The notes under the pieces are model-generated. The model searched no databases. It was given only the letters and a program-made list of their open reading frames with translations, and had not been told where the DNA came from. Below are positions 27,608-38,920 of a DNA stretch of 64,000 nucleotides, piece after piece (the first letter of the stretch is position 1; each line of letters begins with the position of its first letter). Source of the DNA: Pseudoalteromonas ulvae UL12 (GTDB lineage: Bacteria; Pseudomonadota; Gammaproteobacteria; Enterobacterales; Alteromonadaceae); contig NZ_AQHJ01000027.1 of NCBI RefSeq assembly GCF_014925405.1, positions 124,001 to 188,000 on the forward strand, read 5' to 3'. A program made the position numbers and the translations under genes.

Positions 27608-28745
27608 TTATTAACTCCAATACTGCTTGTGCGGCCTTTTCACTGGCATTACAACGTATTGCTTGGTGAATATCGGTAAATTGCTGGATCAATTGCAGAT
27701 TATCACTCGTCAACAAGGGATACAAAGCATGCTCTAACGCGTGTGGATGGCAATCATTTTGCAATAACTCAGTGACCAATGGCGCATCGGCTAGCAAGTT
27801 TGGCAATGAAAAATATTTAATCGTGAAATTAAAAAACGTGTTGTAAACCCAATAAGACGTAGGTTTTAATTTGTATCCCACCACCATGGGCTTCTTGTAC
27901 AACATGGTTTCAAGCGTAGCGGTACCCGAGGCCAACAACACCGCATTCGCGCTTTTAATTGCCATATCGGCTTGACCATCTAATAAAAAAAGAGCCAAAT
28001 TTGGTGAGGTTCTTGTGGCAATTTCTTTAAATTGTTGTTTTCTAGCATCATTGACCAGTGGCACCACAACTTTGAGGTTAGGTATTTTTTCTGCCAGCAA
28101 ATTGGCTGTTTCGAGGTAACACTCGCTCAACAACCCGACTTCTGAACTACGACTGCCAGGCAATAACGCCAATACAACATCATCATCAGAAAGTGATAAT
28201 TGCTTTCGAGCCGCCTGCTGATCATGCTCAAGAGCAATATCATCCGCTAATGTATGCCCAACAAATTGACACGGCACATCATGTTTATCATAAAAAGCTT
28301 TTTCAAAGGGTAATAAAGAGAGTACTAAGTTAGTGGCTGCCGCAATTTTAAAAATTCGCTTTGGTCGCCATGCCCACACAGAAGGGCTGACATACTGGAC
28401 TGTAGTGATGCCCGCGTTTTTTAGCGCTAACTCAACGCGTAGATTAAAATCAGGGGCATCTATACCGATGAATACATCGGGTGGATTATCGATAAAATGC
28501 TGAATAATTTGCTTTTTGATACTGAGTAAGCGAGGTAAGCGGCCTAGCACTTCAAATAAACCCATTACAGCGAGCTCTTCCATATCGAAAATACTCTGAC
28601 AACCTAAAGCTTTCATTTTAGGTCCTGCAATGCCCTCAAAAGTGACATTTGGATGTTGTGCTTGTATGGCTGAGATTAAACCGGCACCTAAAATATCGCC
28701 GGAGTGTTCCCCGGCGATAATTCCTACTCTAAGTGGTTTGGCCAT
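27597..28745 (-). CDS. lpxB: Lipid-A-disaccharide synthase
   Basis: LpxB is a GT19 glycosyltransferase that joins UDP-2,3-diacylglucosamine and lipid X to form the lipid A disaccharide at the inner membrane. The 382 residues match E. coli. Motifs include [14 protein letters not shown] near 9-22, [33 protein letters not shown] and [19 protein letters not shown]. It starts 2 bases after lpxA stops. Confidence 0.98.
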   Translation of the reverse strand: MAKPLRVGIIAGEHSGDILGAGLISAIQAQHPNVTFEGIAGPKMKALGCQSIFDMEELAVMGLFEVLGRLPRLLSIKKQIIQHFIDNPPDVFIGIDAPDFNLRVELALKNAGITTVQYVSPSVWAWRPKRIFKIAAATNLVLSLLPFEKAFYDKHDVPCQFVGHTLADDIALEHDQQAARKQLSLSDDDVVLALLPGSRSSEVGLLSECYLETANLLAEKIPNLKVVVPLVNDARKQQFKEIATRTSPNLALFLLDGQADMAIKSANAVLLASGTATLETMLYKKPMVVGYKLKPTSYWVYNTFFNFTIKYFSLPNLLADAPLVTELLQNDCHPHALEHALYPLLTSDNLQLIQQFTDIHQAIRCNASEKAAQAVLELINAN

Positions 28746-28747
28746 AC

Positions 28748-29518
28748 TTATCGTAAGATCCCACGCTCAGATTGACTGACAAAATCGATCATGGTTTGCA
28801 CTGACGCATATTGCTTAGCATCTTCTGCCATCTCAGCAAGTGCTTGCTCTAAAGATAACGATTTACGATACAAGGTTTTGTAAGCGCGGCGTGTTGCCAT
28901 GACTTCTTCTGGAGAAAAACCTCGACGTTTCATACCTTCGGTATTAATTGCCACAGGACCCGCGGGTGTACCAATCGTTGTTACAAATGGTGGGACATCT
29001 TTATTAACACCAGAATACATGCCAACAAATGCATGGTCGCCAACTTTACAAAATTGATGTACACCTGAGTTACCGGCTAAAATAACCCAGTCACCGATAT
29101 GGACATGACCTGCAACACTGGCATTATTAGCAAAGATAACATTACTGCCAATCATCGCATCATGCGCGACATGGGTATAGGCCATAAACAAATTATTACT
29201 ACCGATTTGTGTTAACCCTTGATCTTGAATCGTACCACGATGGATGGTGGCACATTCTCGAATGACATTGTTATCGCCAATAACTAACCGTGTTGGTTCA
29301 TTATTGTATTTCTTGTCTTGGCATGCTTCACCTACAGAGGCAAATTGGAAGATATGATTGCCCGAACCAATTACAGATGGGCCTTTAATTACTACATGCG
29401 ATTCGATGATATTGTTATCACCTATCACAACATCATTACCTATATAAGTCCAAGGACCAATAGAGACATTTTCACCAATTTGAGCACCGGGCTCGATTAT
29501 CGCAGACGGATGGATCAC
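28748..29518 (-). CDS. lpxA: UDP-N-acetylglucosamine O-acyltransferase
   Basis: LpxA catalyses the first, reversible acylation of lipid A synthesis. The 256 residues (E. coli 262) are mostly hexapeptide repeats forming a left-handed beta-helix, followed by an alpha-helical C-terminus. The catalytic His is in YTHVAHDAMIGS, and HQFCKVGDHAFVGMYSGV is typical. It lies 2 bases after fabZ, in the usual lpxD-fabZ-lpxA-lpxB order. Confidence 0.98.
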   Translation of the reverse strand: MIHPSAIIEPGAQIGENVSIGPWTYIGNDVVIGDNNIIESHVVIKGPSVIGSGNHIFQFASVGEACQDKKYNNEPTRLVIGDNNVIRECATIHRGTIQDQGLTQIGSNNLFMAYTHVAHDAMIGSNVIFANNASVAGHVHIGDWVILAGNSGVHQFCKVGDHAFVGMYSGVNKDVPPFVTTIGTPAGPVAINTEGMKRRGFSPEEVMATRRAYKTLYRKSLSLEQALAEMAEDAKQYASVQTMIDFVSQSERGILR

Positions 29519-29520
29519 TA

Positions 29521-29973
29521 TTAAAACTCTCTTCTAGCACACATTAATTCAGCAGAACACACAACTTTTCCGTCAACTTTTGCTTCGCCATAAAACTTCC
29601 ATATGTTGCGACGTTCTTTCACAAATTCAACATGAAGGTGCATTGTATCACCAGGATAAACAGGCTGTTTAAAGCGTGCGTTATCAATGGCTGCGAACAA
29701 GTATAGCTCATTTTCGCTGGTATTTTTCGCCGTTTTAAAACCAAGCAGACCCGTTGCTTGGGCAAGTGCTTCTAAGATTAAAACACCAGGAAAAATCGGC
29801 TGGTTTGGAAAATGACCAGTAAAAATCGGCTCATTTATCGATACATTTTTAATTGCATGTAATGATTTACCAACTTCATAATCTAATACTCGATCGACTA
29901 ACAGCATTGGATAGCGATGGGGTAATAACTTGGTGATCTCTTGGATATCAAAGCTGTTTAATTCATTAGCCAA
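29521..29973 (-). CDS. fabZ: (3R)-hydroxyacyl-ACP dehydratase
   Basis: FabZ dehydrates beta-hydroxyacyl-ACP in fatty acid elongation and competes with LpxA and LpxD for hydroxymyristoyl-ACP. The 150-residue hot-dog fold shows [14 protein letters not shown] and the catalytic His in [20 protein letters not shown]. Placement among lpx genes fits the shared substrate pool. Confidence 0.98.
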   Translation of the reverse strand: MANELNSFDIQEITKLLPHRYPMLLVDRVLDYEVGKSLHAIKNVSINEPIFTGHFPNQPIFPGVLILEALAQATGLLGFKTAKNTSENELYLFAAIDNARFKQPVYPGDTMHLHVEFVKERRNIWKFYGEAKVDGKVVCSAELMCARREF

Positions 29974-29987
29974 AACGCAGATCCTTT

Positions 29988-31025
29988 CTATGATTTATTG
30001 TCAATAAAAGACGCAAATTGCGACTCTAATTGTTTAATTTTTTGATTCATATCGCCAATATGACGAAATTGAGCAATTTGCTTACGCCATTCTTTATTAT
30101 TAGCGTGTGGTAAACCTGATGAATAGACACCCGGCTCTGTAACTGATTTTGTAACCATAGTCATGCCAGTAAAAATAACACCGTCACAAACTTCAATATG
30201 GCCATTAATGCCACACAAACCTGCAATCTGGCAGTATTTTCCGATGGTCGTGCTGCCTGCGATCACACTACATGCCGCAATTGCAGTTCCTTCACCAATG
30301 ATGACATTGTGTGCAAGGTGCACCATATTATCGATAATGACATTCGAGTGAATTTCAGTATTTTCAATCGCCCCGCGGTCAATCGCCGTATTTGCGCCTA
30401 TTTCGACTTTATCACCAATGATCACCGAACCAACTTGGGGTATTTTCACCCATTGACCCTGCTCATTAGCAAATCCGAACCCATCCGAGCCAATAACCGC
30501 ACCCGAATGGAAAATACATGATTGACCAATAACTACATCATGATAAATCGATACATTAGCCCACAGTTTCGTGCCAGCGCCAATTTTAGCTCCGCGACCA
30601 ATAAAACAACCTGGGCCAATTTCAACGTTATCAGCAATTTCTGCCCCAGCTTCAATGACCACATTGGCTGCAATCGCCGCTGATGCACTCACCCTTGCTG
30701 AGTCTGAAATAACCGCTGATGGGTGCACACCCGAGGCACAATGAGGAGTAGTGTCCATCAATTGCGCTAAACGCGCATATGCAACATAGGGATTGGTCAC
30801 CACCACTTTATTACCGGTGAAATAGTCACTATCAGCTTCAGTGAGGATAACCGCTTCAGCAGCGGTTGAATCTAACTGTTTGCGGTATTTTTTTTGAGCC
30901 AAGAAGCTGATTTCATTTGCTGCGGCTTTATCTAAGCTGGCAATATGCGTTATCTCAATATTGCCATCTCCGATTAGCGTGCCATCTAAATGTTCCGCTA
31001 TTTGCGCTAATGTATATCTTTGCAT
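29988..31025 (-). CDS. lpxD: UDP-3-O-acylglucosamine N-acyltransferase
   Basis: LpxD adds the second, N-linked acyl chain to UDP-3-O-acylglucosamine. The 345 residues comprise an N-terminal uridine-binding domain (about 1-100), a long hexapeptide-repeat helix, the catalytic HLAHNVIIG, and a C-terminal helix that reads like a coiled coil ([15 protein letters not shown]). Its ATG overlaps the skp stop by one base (TAATG). Confidence 0.98.
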   Translation of the reverse strand: MQRYTLAQIAEHLDGTLIGDGNIEITHIASLDKAAANEISFLAQKKYRKQLDSTAAEAVILTEADSDYFTGNKVVVTNPYVAYARLAQLMDTTPHCASGVHPSAVISDSARVSASAAIAANVVIEAGAEIADNVEIGPGCFIGRGAKIGAGTKLWANVSIYHDVVIGQSCIFHSGAVIGSDGFGFANEQGQWVKIPQVGSVIIGDKVEIGANTAIDRGAIENTEIHSNVIIDNMVHLAHNVIIGEGTAIAACSVIAGSTTIGKYCQIAGLCGINGHIEVCDGVIFTGMTMVTKSVTEPGVYSSGLPHANNKEWRKQIAQFRHIGDMNQKIKQLESQFASFIDNKS

Positions 31026-31546
31026 TACTTTAATTTACTAACTCTTTCAATAACTTTATCTGATAAATCAGGCACTTTAGCAGAATCAATGTAAATAATA
31101 GTATCTTTACGTTTTACTTCATCAATTTTAGAAGCCTTTGCTTCTTGTTCAATCGCTTGCATTACAAGCGCTTGTACTTTTGCTAACTCTTGGTTTTGAC
31201 GCATTTTGATTTCTTGCTCAAGTGGACGTGCTTGCTCAGCAAAATCTTGTTGCATCTTTTGGATCTTTTCTTTTAACGCGTCTTGTTGTGCTTTACTCAT
31301 AGTGGCACTTTCACGTTGAAATTTTTCAGCTTCAAAACGGATATCACCTTGAAGCTTTTCAATCGCTTGACGACGATCTGCGAATTCAGTTTTTAAAGAT
31401 TGCTCAACAGCTGCCATTTGCGGTAATTGGGTAAAAATTTGCTGCATATCAACAATTGCCACTTTATGTGCAAGTGCTGCTGATGATGCGCCCATTAATA
31501 GAGTCGCTAAAATTGACATCGCTGTAGTTTTAATTGTTTTAGTCAC
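31025..31546 (-). CDS. skp: Periplasmic chaperone Skp/OmpH
   Basis: Skp is a trimeric periplasmic holdase that carries unfolded outer-membrane proteins to the BAM complex. The 173 residues begin with a Sec signal ending near ASSAALA, then show the conserved HKVAIVDMQQIF strand and a long Gln/Glu/Lys-rich helical hairpin (residues 45-145). It lies 12 bases after bamA, its functional partner. Confidence 0.95.
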   Translation of the reverse strand: MTKTIKTTAMSILATLLMGASSAALAHKVAIVDMQQIFTQLPQMAAVEQSLKTEFADRRQAIEKLQGDIRFEAEKFQRESATMSKAQQDALKEKIQKMQQDFAEQARPLEQEIKMRQNQELAKVQALVMQAIEQEAKASKIDEVKRKDTIIYIDSAKVPDLSDKVIERVSKLK

Positions 31547-31558
31547 AATAATACTCCT

Positions 31559-34027
31559 TTAGAAAGTGTTTGCTATGTTGAAGCTAATGGTCTTAGTTTT
31601 ATCGTCTTCTTCTTTTTGCAACGGATATGCAAAACTAATTAACATTGGCCCCATAGGTGAAATCCATTGAATTGATAAACCGGTTGAAACCCTAAAACGG
31701 CTTGCATCCGAGTAATCTGCTAATTTAGCGCGTTGATCAGGTGATAAATTCGAAAATTTATCAACATCAAATTCTGTATCCCAAACATTGGCAGCATCAA
31801 CAAATAAGCTTGTTCTGACAGAGCCACTGTTGTCATCATCTAAAAACGGTGTAGGCACAATCATTTCCATACCTGCCATTGCTTTCGCATTACCCCCAAT
31901 TCGACCAGCTAATTGAATTTGGTCAAACTGAGGATCGCCACCGATACCACCCGTCGAGCCATCTCCACCTGGTGTGCCTGGCAATAACTGCGGGCTACGT
32001 ACAACCGCACGTGGTAAAATCGTATTACGGTCAAAACCACGTAATTCTTGTTCTTGAATTCGGAAGAATTCTTGCACAGGTAAAACTTGGTCATAGCCAT
32101 TAGTCTCACCATAGCCATTACCGTAACCTATCGCTGCACGTGATAAGAATGCCCATTTATGATCATTACTTATTGGCCAATAGAATTTAGTATCAAAGTT
32201 CACTTTAAAATACGTTAAATCTGAATTTGGCGTGGTTGCTTTCAAGCTCAATACTTGACGCGAGCCATCGGTCGGGAACAAACCACGATTTCGTGTATCG
32301 CGTTGCCAAGCCGCACTGAGTTCAAATTTAGTAAACTCAAAACCAGCATCTGGATCTTCTGGGTCGAGGAAAGTTTCACGCATAATACGGGTTTGTTCGT
32401 ATTCTGATAACTCAGACAGCGCTTCTTCACTCCAAGTAACACCAAAGTTCAAGCGGTTATTGGCATTAATTGGGAAACCAATGTTTGTGCCTAGACCATA
32501 TGTTTTACTTTTATAATCAATCAAAGAGAGCTTACTTGCATCGTAGTTACGGTAAAAAATACTGCTACCATGACTGATCCCATCTGGAGTGAAGTAAGGG
32601 TCCGTATACGATAAGTTTACTTGTTCAGAACCTGCAGAGGTGTTGACGTTAAACGCCACTTGGTTACCACTACCTAGGAAGTTCGATTCACTGATCCCAA
32701 AGTTAAACTGAATGCCGTAATAAGAGCCATAAGCCAAACCAGCATTAAAGCTACCAGCAGATTGTTCTTTAACCGTAAAATCAACATCAACTTGATCTTC
32801 AATGCCTGGCACTGGAGTGACATTAAAATCGACCGTTTCCATATACATCAGACGTTGGATTTGAATTTTCGAGCGCTCAAGAGACTGATTTGATAACCAT
32901 GCGCCTTCGAGCTGAGTCATTTCCCGGCGTACAACATGATCTGCTGTGTTTTCATTACCCGACAAATTGATACGGCGCACATAAATACGCTTACCTGGAT
33001 TGACTGATAAGGTCAGTTTGACCTCTTTATTTTCTTCATCAACCTCTGGAATCGTTCTCACTTCAGCGTTAGCGTAACCAAAACGTGCTAGGTAACTTTT
33101 AATGAACTCTTCTGATGATGTGACCACTGAGCCGTTATAAAGCTCACCAGCACGCAATGGGATCACAGCTCGAATTAACTCTTCTCGGTCAAGTAAATCA
33201 CCAATAAAGTCAAACTCTTTTACTGTGTATTGCTCGCCTTCGGTCATATTAACCGTGACATACACTGATTCTTTTTCAGGACTAACTGAAACTTGTGTCG
33301 AATCAATATTGAATTTCAGATAACCACGATCAAGGTAGTAACTTCTGATTTTTTCTAAATCACCTTGGATCGTTTGTTTTTGATAACGGTCATTGGCCAT
33401 GAAATCCCACCAAGGAAGATCTTGCTGCGATTCCACTTGCAGCATTAGTTCTTCATCTGAGAATAACTCATTACCAACCAAGTTAATTTGACGAATCGAT
33501 GCCGCATCACCTTCTTTGAAGTTTAGTTTCAACTTCACACGGTTACGTGGCAACTTAGTAATCGTGACATCAATGTTGGCATTGTATTTACCAATGCCAT
33601 GAAAAAATTCGATTAAGCCTTTTTCAACCCCGTCGACAACGGTTCTATCTAACGGCTCTCCGACCATAATATTTTGACGTTGCAAAGATTCATTAAGCTG
33701 CTCATCTTTAATATCTTTATTGCCTTCAAACTCAATAGCGCTGATTGTCGGTCTTTCTTTTACTTTAAAGATGATTTTCTCACCATCGCGATAAGCCGCA
33801 ATATTGTCAAAGTGACCTGACTTATAAAGTGCTTTGATGGTTTTTGAAATCGTATAATTATCAATGTTATCGCCAATATTAATTGGGATATGTGTTAACG
33901 CAGCACCGAGTGCTACACGCTGAAGGCCTTCAACTTTTAAATCTTCTACGATAAAGGATTCTTGGCCACAGGCAAAAAAGCTCGCCCCTAATAAACCCGT
34001 TACAGCCAAATGTTTTTTTATAGCCAT
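31559..34027 (-). CDS. bamA: Outer membrane protein assembly factor BamA
   Basis: BamA is the essential beta-barrel insertase of the outer membrane. The 822 residues (E. coli 810) comprise a signal peptide (about 1-20), five POTRA domains (about 25-425; the first opens FIVEDLKVEGLQRV) and a 16-stranded C-terminal barrel that ends in aromatic Phe (FNIANTF). The conserved loop-6 motif is seen as a VRGF-like LRGFDRN near 665. It lies 18 bases after rseP, the sigma-E pathway protease. Confidence 0.98.
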   Translation of the reverse strand: MAIKKHLAVTGLLGASFFACGQESFIVEDLKVEGLQRVALGAALTHIPINIGDNIDNYTISKTIKALYKSGHFDNIAAYRDGEKIIFKVKERPTISAIEFEGNKDIKDEQLNESLQRQNIMVGEPLDRTVVDGVEKGLIEFFHGIGKYNANIDVTITKLPRNRVKLKLNFKEGDAASIRQINLVGNELFSDEELMLQVESQQDLPWWDFMANDRYQKQTIQGDLEKIRSYYLDRGYLKFNIDSTQVSVSPEKESVYVTVNMTEGEQYTVKEFDFIGDLLDREELIRAVIPLRAGELYNGSVVTSSEEFIKSYLARFGYANAEVRTIPEVDEENKEVKLTLSVNPGKRIYVRRINLSGNENTADHVVRREMTQLEGAWLSNQSLERSKIQIQRLMYMETVDFNVTPVPGIEDQVDVDFTVKEQSAGSFNAGLAYGSYYGIQFNFGISESNFLGSGNQVAFNVNTSAGSEQVNLSYTDPYFTPDGISHGSSIFYRNYDASKLSLIDYKSKTYGLGTNIGFPINANNRLNFGVTWSEEALSELSEYEQTRIMRETFLDPEDPDAGFEFTKFELSAAWQRDTRNRGLFPTDGSRQVLSLKATTPNSDLTYFKVNFDTKFYWPISNDHKWAFLSRAAIGYGNGYGETNGYDQVLPVQEFFRIQEQELRGFDRNTILPRAVVRSPQLLPGTPGGDGSTGGIGGDPQFDQIQLAGRIGGNAKAMAGMEMIVPTPFLDDDNSGSVRTSLFVDAANVWDTEFDVDKFSNLSPDQRAKLADYSDASRFRVSTGLSIQWISPMGPMLISFAYPLQKEEDDKTKTISFNIANTF

Positions 34028-34045
34028 GTTATTATCTTATGTCCT

Positions 34046-35395
34046 TTACAACCGCATAAAATCATTGAACAGCGCAAGGCCGGTCAACAATAATAGGATC
34101 AACGCACCGATCCTAAAACCTAATTCTTGTGTCTTTTCAGAGACTGGTTTTTTTGTGATAAGTTCAATTAGGTAATACATTAAATGCCCGCCATCTAAAA
34201 TAGGCAAGGGTAAAAGATTAAAAACACCTAAATTGACGCTTATCAAGGCTAAAAAGCTTAAAAAAGCAACTAAACCATAACTAACGCTACTACCAGCCCC
34301 CACTGCAATTCCGATTGGGCCACTTAAATTTTGAACAGAAACCTGACCTGTCAGCAAGTTACCGATCATTTCGAAGCTTAAAGCAATCATTTGCCATGTT
34401 TTGGCGAAACCTTGACCAATTGCATCGATAGGCCCAAATTGTCTGCTGCTAATATACCCTTCTGGCCACGCTTCTACCACAGGTAAAACACCTAAATACC
34501 CTTGCGAGAAACCATCTTTGGTTGGTTTATTATGAGGCACCACAGGTAAATTCATCGCTTGCTGATTACGCATAATGGTAAATAACAAACTTTTATCAGC
34601 AGAGTTTTGAATTATCGCCACTAACTGCTCCCAAGTTTCGATTTTTACACCATCAACTAAATGAATGGTATCTCCCACCAAGAGACCCGCTTGCTCGGCA
34701 GCAGAATTATCAGTGACTTGCGCTAAAGTCAGTTGAACTTGGGGTCGAAATGGCACAATCCCCACTGAGTGCAAAGGCGAAATAGCATCGGCTTCCAGCG
34801 TCCACCCAGTTAAATTTAACGATTTAGTTTGCGTACCATTGATACCGTTAACTTCGACAGGTACTTGCGCTTCGCCCATGTTTTGCATCAAAGCAAAAGT
34901 AGCTTCGCGCCAATCGTGAATTGTTTCATCGCCAATTTTGGTGATGGTTTGATCGGCTTGTAAGCCAGCTACTTGCGCACGACTATTGTTTTGAACATCA
35001 CCAATCACAGGAACAATGCTTTTTACACCCACCATATACATGATGGCTAACGCAGCAATGGCAAACAAAAAGTTAGCCATTGGACCCGCGGCAACGATTG
35101 CTATTTTGGCGTAAATCGACTTGCCATTGAATGATAAATGCTTTTTATCTTCAGGCACGGTATCAACCCGCTCATCAAGCATTTTGACATAACCGCCTAA
35201 AGGGATCGCAGCAATCACATATTCAGTGCCTAATTTGTCATAACGGCGAAATAACACTTTGCCAAAGCCAATTGAAAAGCGCTCAACAAATACACCATTT
35301 TTTCTTGCCACCCAAAAGTGCCCATACTCATGGACGGTCACCAAAATACCCAATGCCAAGATAAACGAGGCGAGGTTCCAAATAAATTCGAACAT
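34046..35395 (-). CDS. rseP: Sigma-E regulatory site-2 metalloprotease
   Basis: RseP cleaves the anti-sigma factor RseA inside the membrane and clears signal peptides. The 449 residues show the zinc motif HEYGH in TVHEYGHFWVARKNGV near 20-35, two PDZ domains between residues 110 and 300, and the second catalytic motif NLLPLPILDGGH. Its ATG overlaps the dxr stop codon by one base. Confidence 0.97.
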   Translation of the reverse strand: MFEFIWNLASFILALGILVTVHEYGHFWVARKNGVFVERFSIGFGKVLFRRYDKLGTEYVIAAIPLGGYVKMLDERVDTVPEDKKHLSFNGKSIYAKIAIVAAGPMANFLFAIAALAIMYMVGVKSIVPVIGDVQNNSRAQVAGLQADQTITKIGDETIHDWREATFALMQNMGEAQVPVEVNGINGTQTKSLNLTGWTLEADAISPLHSVGIVPFRPQVQLTLAQVTDNSAAEQAGLLVGDTIHLVDGVKIETWEQLVAIIQNSADKSLLFTIMRNQQAMNLPVVPHNKPTKDGFSQGYLGVLPVVEAWPEGYISSRQFGPIDAIGQGFAKTWQMIALSFEMIGNLLTGQVSVQNLSGPIGIAVGAGSSVSYGLVAFLSFLALISVNLGVFNLLPLPILDGGHLMYYLIELITKKPVSEKTQELGFRIGALILLLLTGLALFNDFMRL

Positions 35396-36606
35396 TAATT
35401 CGCACCTTGTTTAATTCGTTGCTCAGCCACTCGTCTTGCCTCGGCATCAATCGCGATGATTTGTTCAAGCGATGTAGGCTCATCCAATTTTATCTGATTG
35501 AGTGTTTCGTAGTTAATCCGATAGATGTCAGTAAATCGTATGGTACCCGTTAAAAAAGCTGCCACCGCAATTTCGTTTGCAGCATTGACGATTGTGGTTG
35601 CAGCTTGACCGATATCGCATGCTGAGATTGCTAATTGTAAATTAGGGTAACGTGCATAATCAGGCTTACAAAAGCTAAACTGAGCCAGACTGCTAAAGTC
35701 TAAAGGCTCCACCCCAGCATCAATTCGTTTTGGAAAAGCGAGCGCATGAGCGATGGGCGTGCGCATATCAGGATTGCCCATTTGCGCTATCACCGAGCCA
35801 TCTCGATATTGCACCATGGAGTGGATAATACTCTGAGGATGAATAATCACCTCAATATCTGAAGCTTGGCAATTAAACATCCATTTTGCTTCAATAAACT
35901 CTAACCCTTTGTTCATCATGGTGGCTGAATCCACCGAGATTTTTTGCCCCATCGACCAATTAGGATGGGCCACCGCTTCTTGAACCGTCACATCAGGCAA
36001 GGTCGATAAAGCGCGCTCTAAAAATGGCCCGCCAGAGCCTGTTAGCAATATTTTACTCACCCCAAGCTGGGATAATGCCTGCTCATAACAAGGAGTCTGC
36101 TCATTAAACGGGAGCGCTTGAAATATCGCATTATGCTCAGAGTCTATCGGCAGCAAGACAGCTTTATGCTGTTTCACCTTCTCAATAAAAAGTTGCCCAG
36201 ACATCACTAAGGCTTCTTTATTGGCTAACAATATTTTTTTACTCGCCTCTACCGCAGCTAGTGTTGGTGCTAAACCTGCCGCCCCAACAATGGCTGCCAT
36301 AACGACTGTCACATCCGTGCTACTGGCCACATCACAAAGCGCCTGTGGACCAAATAACACTTCAGTCGTACCGCCGTGAAGTTTCAAGTTACGAGTTAAC
36401 TCTGCAGCCGTTGCTTCATCAGCCATAACGGCATAACGAGGTGAGAATGCTAAACACTGCGTCAGCATTAACTGATGATTATGATGAGCCGTTAAAGCAT
36501 AAACGCTCACATCTGGGTTACGACTGATCACATCAAGCGTGCTTACACCAATCGACCCTGTTGAGCCTAAAATACAAATTCGCTGCTGTTGACCAGAGTG
36601 GATCAT
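35395..36606 (-). CDS. dxr: 1-deoxy-D-xylulose 5-phosphate reductoisomerase
   Basis: Dxr (IspC) makes 2-C-methyl-D-erythritol 4-phosphate, the committed step of the non-mevalonate isoprenoid pathway. It begins [18 protein letters not shown] (NADPH motif). [13 protein letters not shown] and the SGGPF and [23 protein letters not shown] regions provide the metal and substrate sites. I place the start at 36606, where the ATG overlaps the cdsA stop as ATGA, rather than at a GTG five codons upstream. That gives 403 residues. Confidence 0.97.
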   Translation of the reverse strand: MIHSGQQQRICILGSTGSIGVSTLDVISRNPDVSVYALTAHHNHQLMLTQCLAFSPRYAVMADEATAAELTRNLKLHGGTTEVLFGPQALCDVASSTDVTVVMAAIVGAAGLAPTLAAVEASKKILLANKEALVMSGQLFIEKVKQHKAVLLPIDSEHNAIFQALPFNEQTPCYEQALSQLGVSKILLTGSGGPFLERALSTLPDVTVQEAVAHPNWSMGQKISVDSATMMNKGLEFIEAKWMFNCQASDIEVIIHPQSIIHSMVQYRDGSVIAQMGNPDMRTPIAHALAFPKRIDAGVEPLDFSSLAQFSFCKPDYARYPNLQLAISACDIGQAATTIVNAANEIAVAAFLTGTIRFTDIYRINYETLNQIKLDEPTSLEQIIAIDAEARRVAEQRIKQGAN

Positions 36607-37469
36607 ATTGTTAAAGCCCACGCATAACAGGCCACAAAAATTGGTGCCGCTGCAGTTAAACTATCAATACGATCTAATATCCCACCATGACCTGGTAAGC
36701 AAGAGCCACTGTCTTTGAGACCGGCTTCACGTTTGAACATGCTTTCAAGTAAGTCACCAATAGCCGAAAATAAGGCAATGAAAATAGTTAAAAATGCATA
36801 AACAAACCATTTGTCATGAGGCACATTTGCATAGTGACAAAATGCGATGGTGAACACAGTACTGGCAATCAAGCCACCTAACAGTCCTTCAATGGTTTTG
36901 TTTGGACTCACATTGGGCATTAATTTGTGTCTACCTAAATTTTTTCCTGCGAAGAACGCTCCAATATCAGCACTCCAGACAATTCCAAGTACAGCCATGA
37001 TCAACATAGAACCAAATAATGTTGACTCATCATACTGAGCACTGCGCAATGTGTTTAACGCCAACCAAAGCGGCACTAAAGTCAGCACCCCCGCAATTGC
37101 ACGCATGGCAATGCCTTTATTCCATCCTTTTGCTGCCTTAGGGTAAGACCATACTAAACATGTTGCGACAAGCCACCAAGCCACAGACAAGGTAAAGACA
37201 TAATTGACATCACTGGCTAATTGCCCATGCTGCCAAAGTTGGTTGATGGGCCAAAAAACATTGAGTACCGCCAACATTGCAGCCATCATACCGACGTACC
37301 CTAAACGAGATTTAACATTGCTCAAGCCCATGAATGCAGACCACTCCCAAGCGCCTAGCAACACAATCCCGGCTGCGAAGTAACTAAATAACATTAAGGG
37401 TGTATAAAAAACCAGCGCTAGAGCCGCTGGAGCTAACACCAAAGAGGTGAGAATACGTTGTTTTAACAA
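36603..37469 (-). CDS. cdsA: Phosphatidate cytidylyltransferase
   Basis: CdsA makes CDP-diacylglycerol, the precursor of all phospholipids. The 288 residues have about eight membrane segments and the C-terminal family signature from [20 protein letters not shown] to ILDRIDS. The stop overlaps the dxr start as ATGA. uppS lies 20 bases upstream. Confidence 0.97.
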   Translation of the reverse strand: MLKQRILTSLVLAPAALALVFYTPLMLFSYFAAGIVLLGAWEWSAFMGLSNVKSRLGYVGMMAAMLAVLNVFWPINQLWQHGQLASDVNYVFTLSVAWWLVATCLVWSYPKAAKGWNKGIAMRAIAGVLTLVPLWLALNTLRSAQYDESTLFGSMLIMAVLGIVWSADIGAFFAGKNLGRHKLMPNVSPNKTIEGLLGGLIASTVFTIAFCHYANVPHDKWFVYAFLTIFIALFSAIGDLLESMFKREAGLKDSGSCLPGHGGILDRIDSLTAAAPIFVACYAWALTI

Positions 37470-37489
37470 ACTTTATACCTTCAACTGGA

Positions 37490-38254
37490 TCACTTAACTT
37501 GCGTTAATAATTGTTTTATTTGTTCGCCAGTGCAGCCAAACCTTCGTTCTCGACTTACATAACATGCTATTGCGTTGGCAAACGCTTCATCATCAAAATC
37601 TGGCCATAACGTGTCACAAAAATAAAGTTCTGCGTAGGCGGCTTGCCATAATAAAAAGTTACTTATACGTAAGTCTCCACCTGTTCGAATTAACAAATCC
37701 AGTGGCGGTTGCTCTGCCATAGTAATATGTTCCGATAGAACTTCTTCGGTGATATCACTACTTTGCAAGTTACCTTGTTCAACTTCTACAGCCAGTTTTT
37801 GTGCTGCTTGAACAATATCCCATCGACCGCCGTAATTAGCCGCGATGTTTAAACATAATCCTTGGTTATCTTTCGTCAACGTTTGTGCTTCAAAAACACG
37901 CTGTTGTAACTTATCGGAAAAACGCGAAAGATCACCAATAATTTGTAATTTGACATTATTCTTATGTAGCTTTTTAACTTCTTTTGTTAGAACTAACAAA
38001 AAAAGCTCCATCAACGTGCTGACTTCATCGGCTGGACGACGCCAATTTTCGCTACTAAATGCAAACAAGGTTAGTGATTTAATGCCTAAATTGGTACAAA
38101 ACTGAACAGAACGCCTGACCGATTCAACACCCTTTTTATGACCAAACACGCGAGGTTTACCTCTATTTTGCGCCCATCGGCCATTACCATCCATGATAAT
38201 CGCAATGTGTTTTGGTAAAGATTGTTGACTCACAGTCTCTGAACTTAAAATCAT
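37490..38254 (-). CDS. uppS: Undecaprenyl diphosphate synthase
   Basis: This cis-prenyltransferase makes the C55 lipid carrier for peptidoglycan and O-antigen. The 254 residues show [19 protein letters not shown] near 17-35 with the catalytic Asp, [11 protein letters not shown], and the C-terminal [20 protein letters not shown]. The gene follows the frr terminator, so a promoter should lie in the 38255-38331 gap, but I cannot point to one. Confidence 0.97.
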   Translation of the reverse strand: MILSSETVSQQSLPKHIAIIMDGNGRWAQNRGKPRVFGHKKGVESVRRSVQFCTNLGIKSLTLFAFSSENWRRPADEVSTLMELFLLVLTKEVKKLHKNNVKLQIIGDLSRFSDKLQQRVFEAQTLTKDNQGLCLNIAANYGGRWDIVQAAQKLAVEVEQGNLQSSDITEEVLSEHITMAEQPPLDLLIRTGGDLRISNFLLWQAAYAELYFCDTLWPDFDDEAFANAIACYVSRERRFGCTGEQIKQLLTQVK

Positions 38255-38274
38255 CGAGCTTTGTACTTCCTCAT

Positions 38275-38313
38275 AAAAAAACGCCGTCTAGTATATCCTA
38301 GGCGGCGTTTTTT
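38275..38313 (-). terminator. Terminator after frr
   Basis: ACGCCG-CTAG and CTAG-GCGGCGT arms (38281-38310) form a GC-rich stem with a small AT loop and one offset base. Seven A on the left give the U tract for minus-strand transcription. The opposite side also has six T, so it is bidirectional. Confidence 0.85.
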
Positions 38314-38331
38314 GACTAACAGTTTAGTCGC

Positions 38332-38889
38332 TTAGATTTCCATCAACTCCGCTTCTTTAGCGGTCAGTTTAACGTCAATTTCTTTGATAAATTGGTCAGT
38401 AAGCTTTTGCACTGCGTCTTCACTTTGACGTTGTTCATCTTCTGAAATCTCTTTGTCTTTCAGAAGTGCTTTCACATCAGCATTAGCATCACGACGGATA
38501 TTACGTACAGCTACACGGCCTGATTCTGCTTCAGCACGAACCACTTTGATTAAATCTTTACGACGCTCTTCCGTTAACGGAGGAAGTGGAACACGAATAA
38601 CCGTACCCGCTGACATAGGGTTTAAGCCTAAATCTGACGCGTGAATTGCTTTTTCAACTGCTTGAGCAAGTGACTTGTCAAAGACAGAAATAGCAAGGGT
38701 ACGAGAATCTTCAACGCTAACGTTGGCGACTTGATTAAGTGGCGTATCTGCACCGTAATAAGAAACTTTTAAACCATCAAGTAAACTCGGGTGAGCACGG
38801 CCAGTACGGATTTTTGATAATTGGCTTACCAGTGCGTCAACACTTTTTTGCATGCGTACTGCAGCATCTTTTTGAATTTCGCTAATCAC
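38332..38889 (-). CDS. frr: Ribosome recycling factor
   Basis: RRF splits post-termination ribosomes with EF-G. The 185 residues equal E. coli's length. Characteristic parts are [41 protein letters not shown] and the long three-helix bundle. It lies 31 bases after pyrH. Confidence 0.98.
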   Translation of the reverse strand: MISEIQKDAAVRMQKSVDALVSQLSKIRTGRAHPSLLDGLKVSYYGADTPLNQVANVSVEDSRTLAISVFDKSLAQAVEKAIHASDLGLNPMSAGTVIRVPLPPLTEERRKDLIKVVRAEAESGRVAVRNIRRDANADVKALLKDKEISEDEQRQSEDAVQKLTDQFIKEIDVKLTAKEAELMEI

Positions 38890-38920
38890 AATGAATCTTC
38901 CTAATCTATTTTTTACTTTT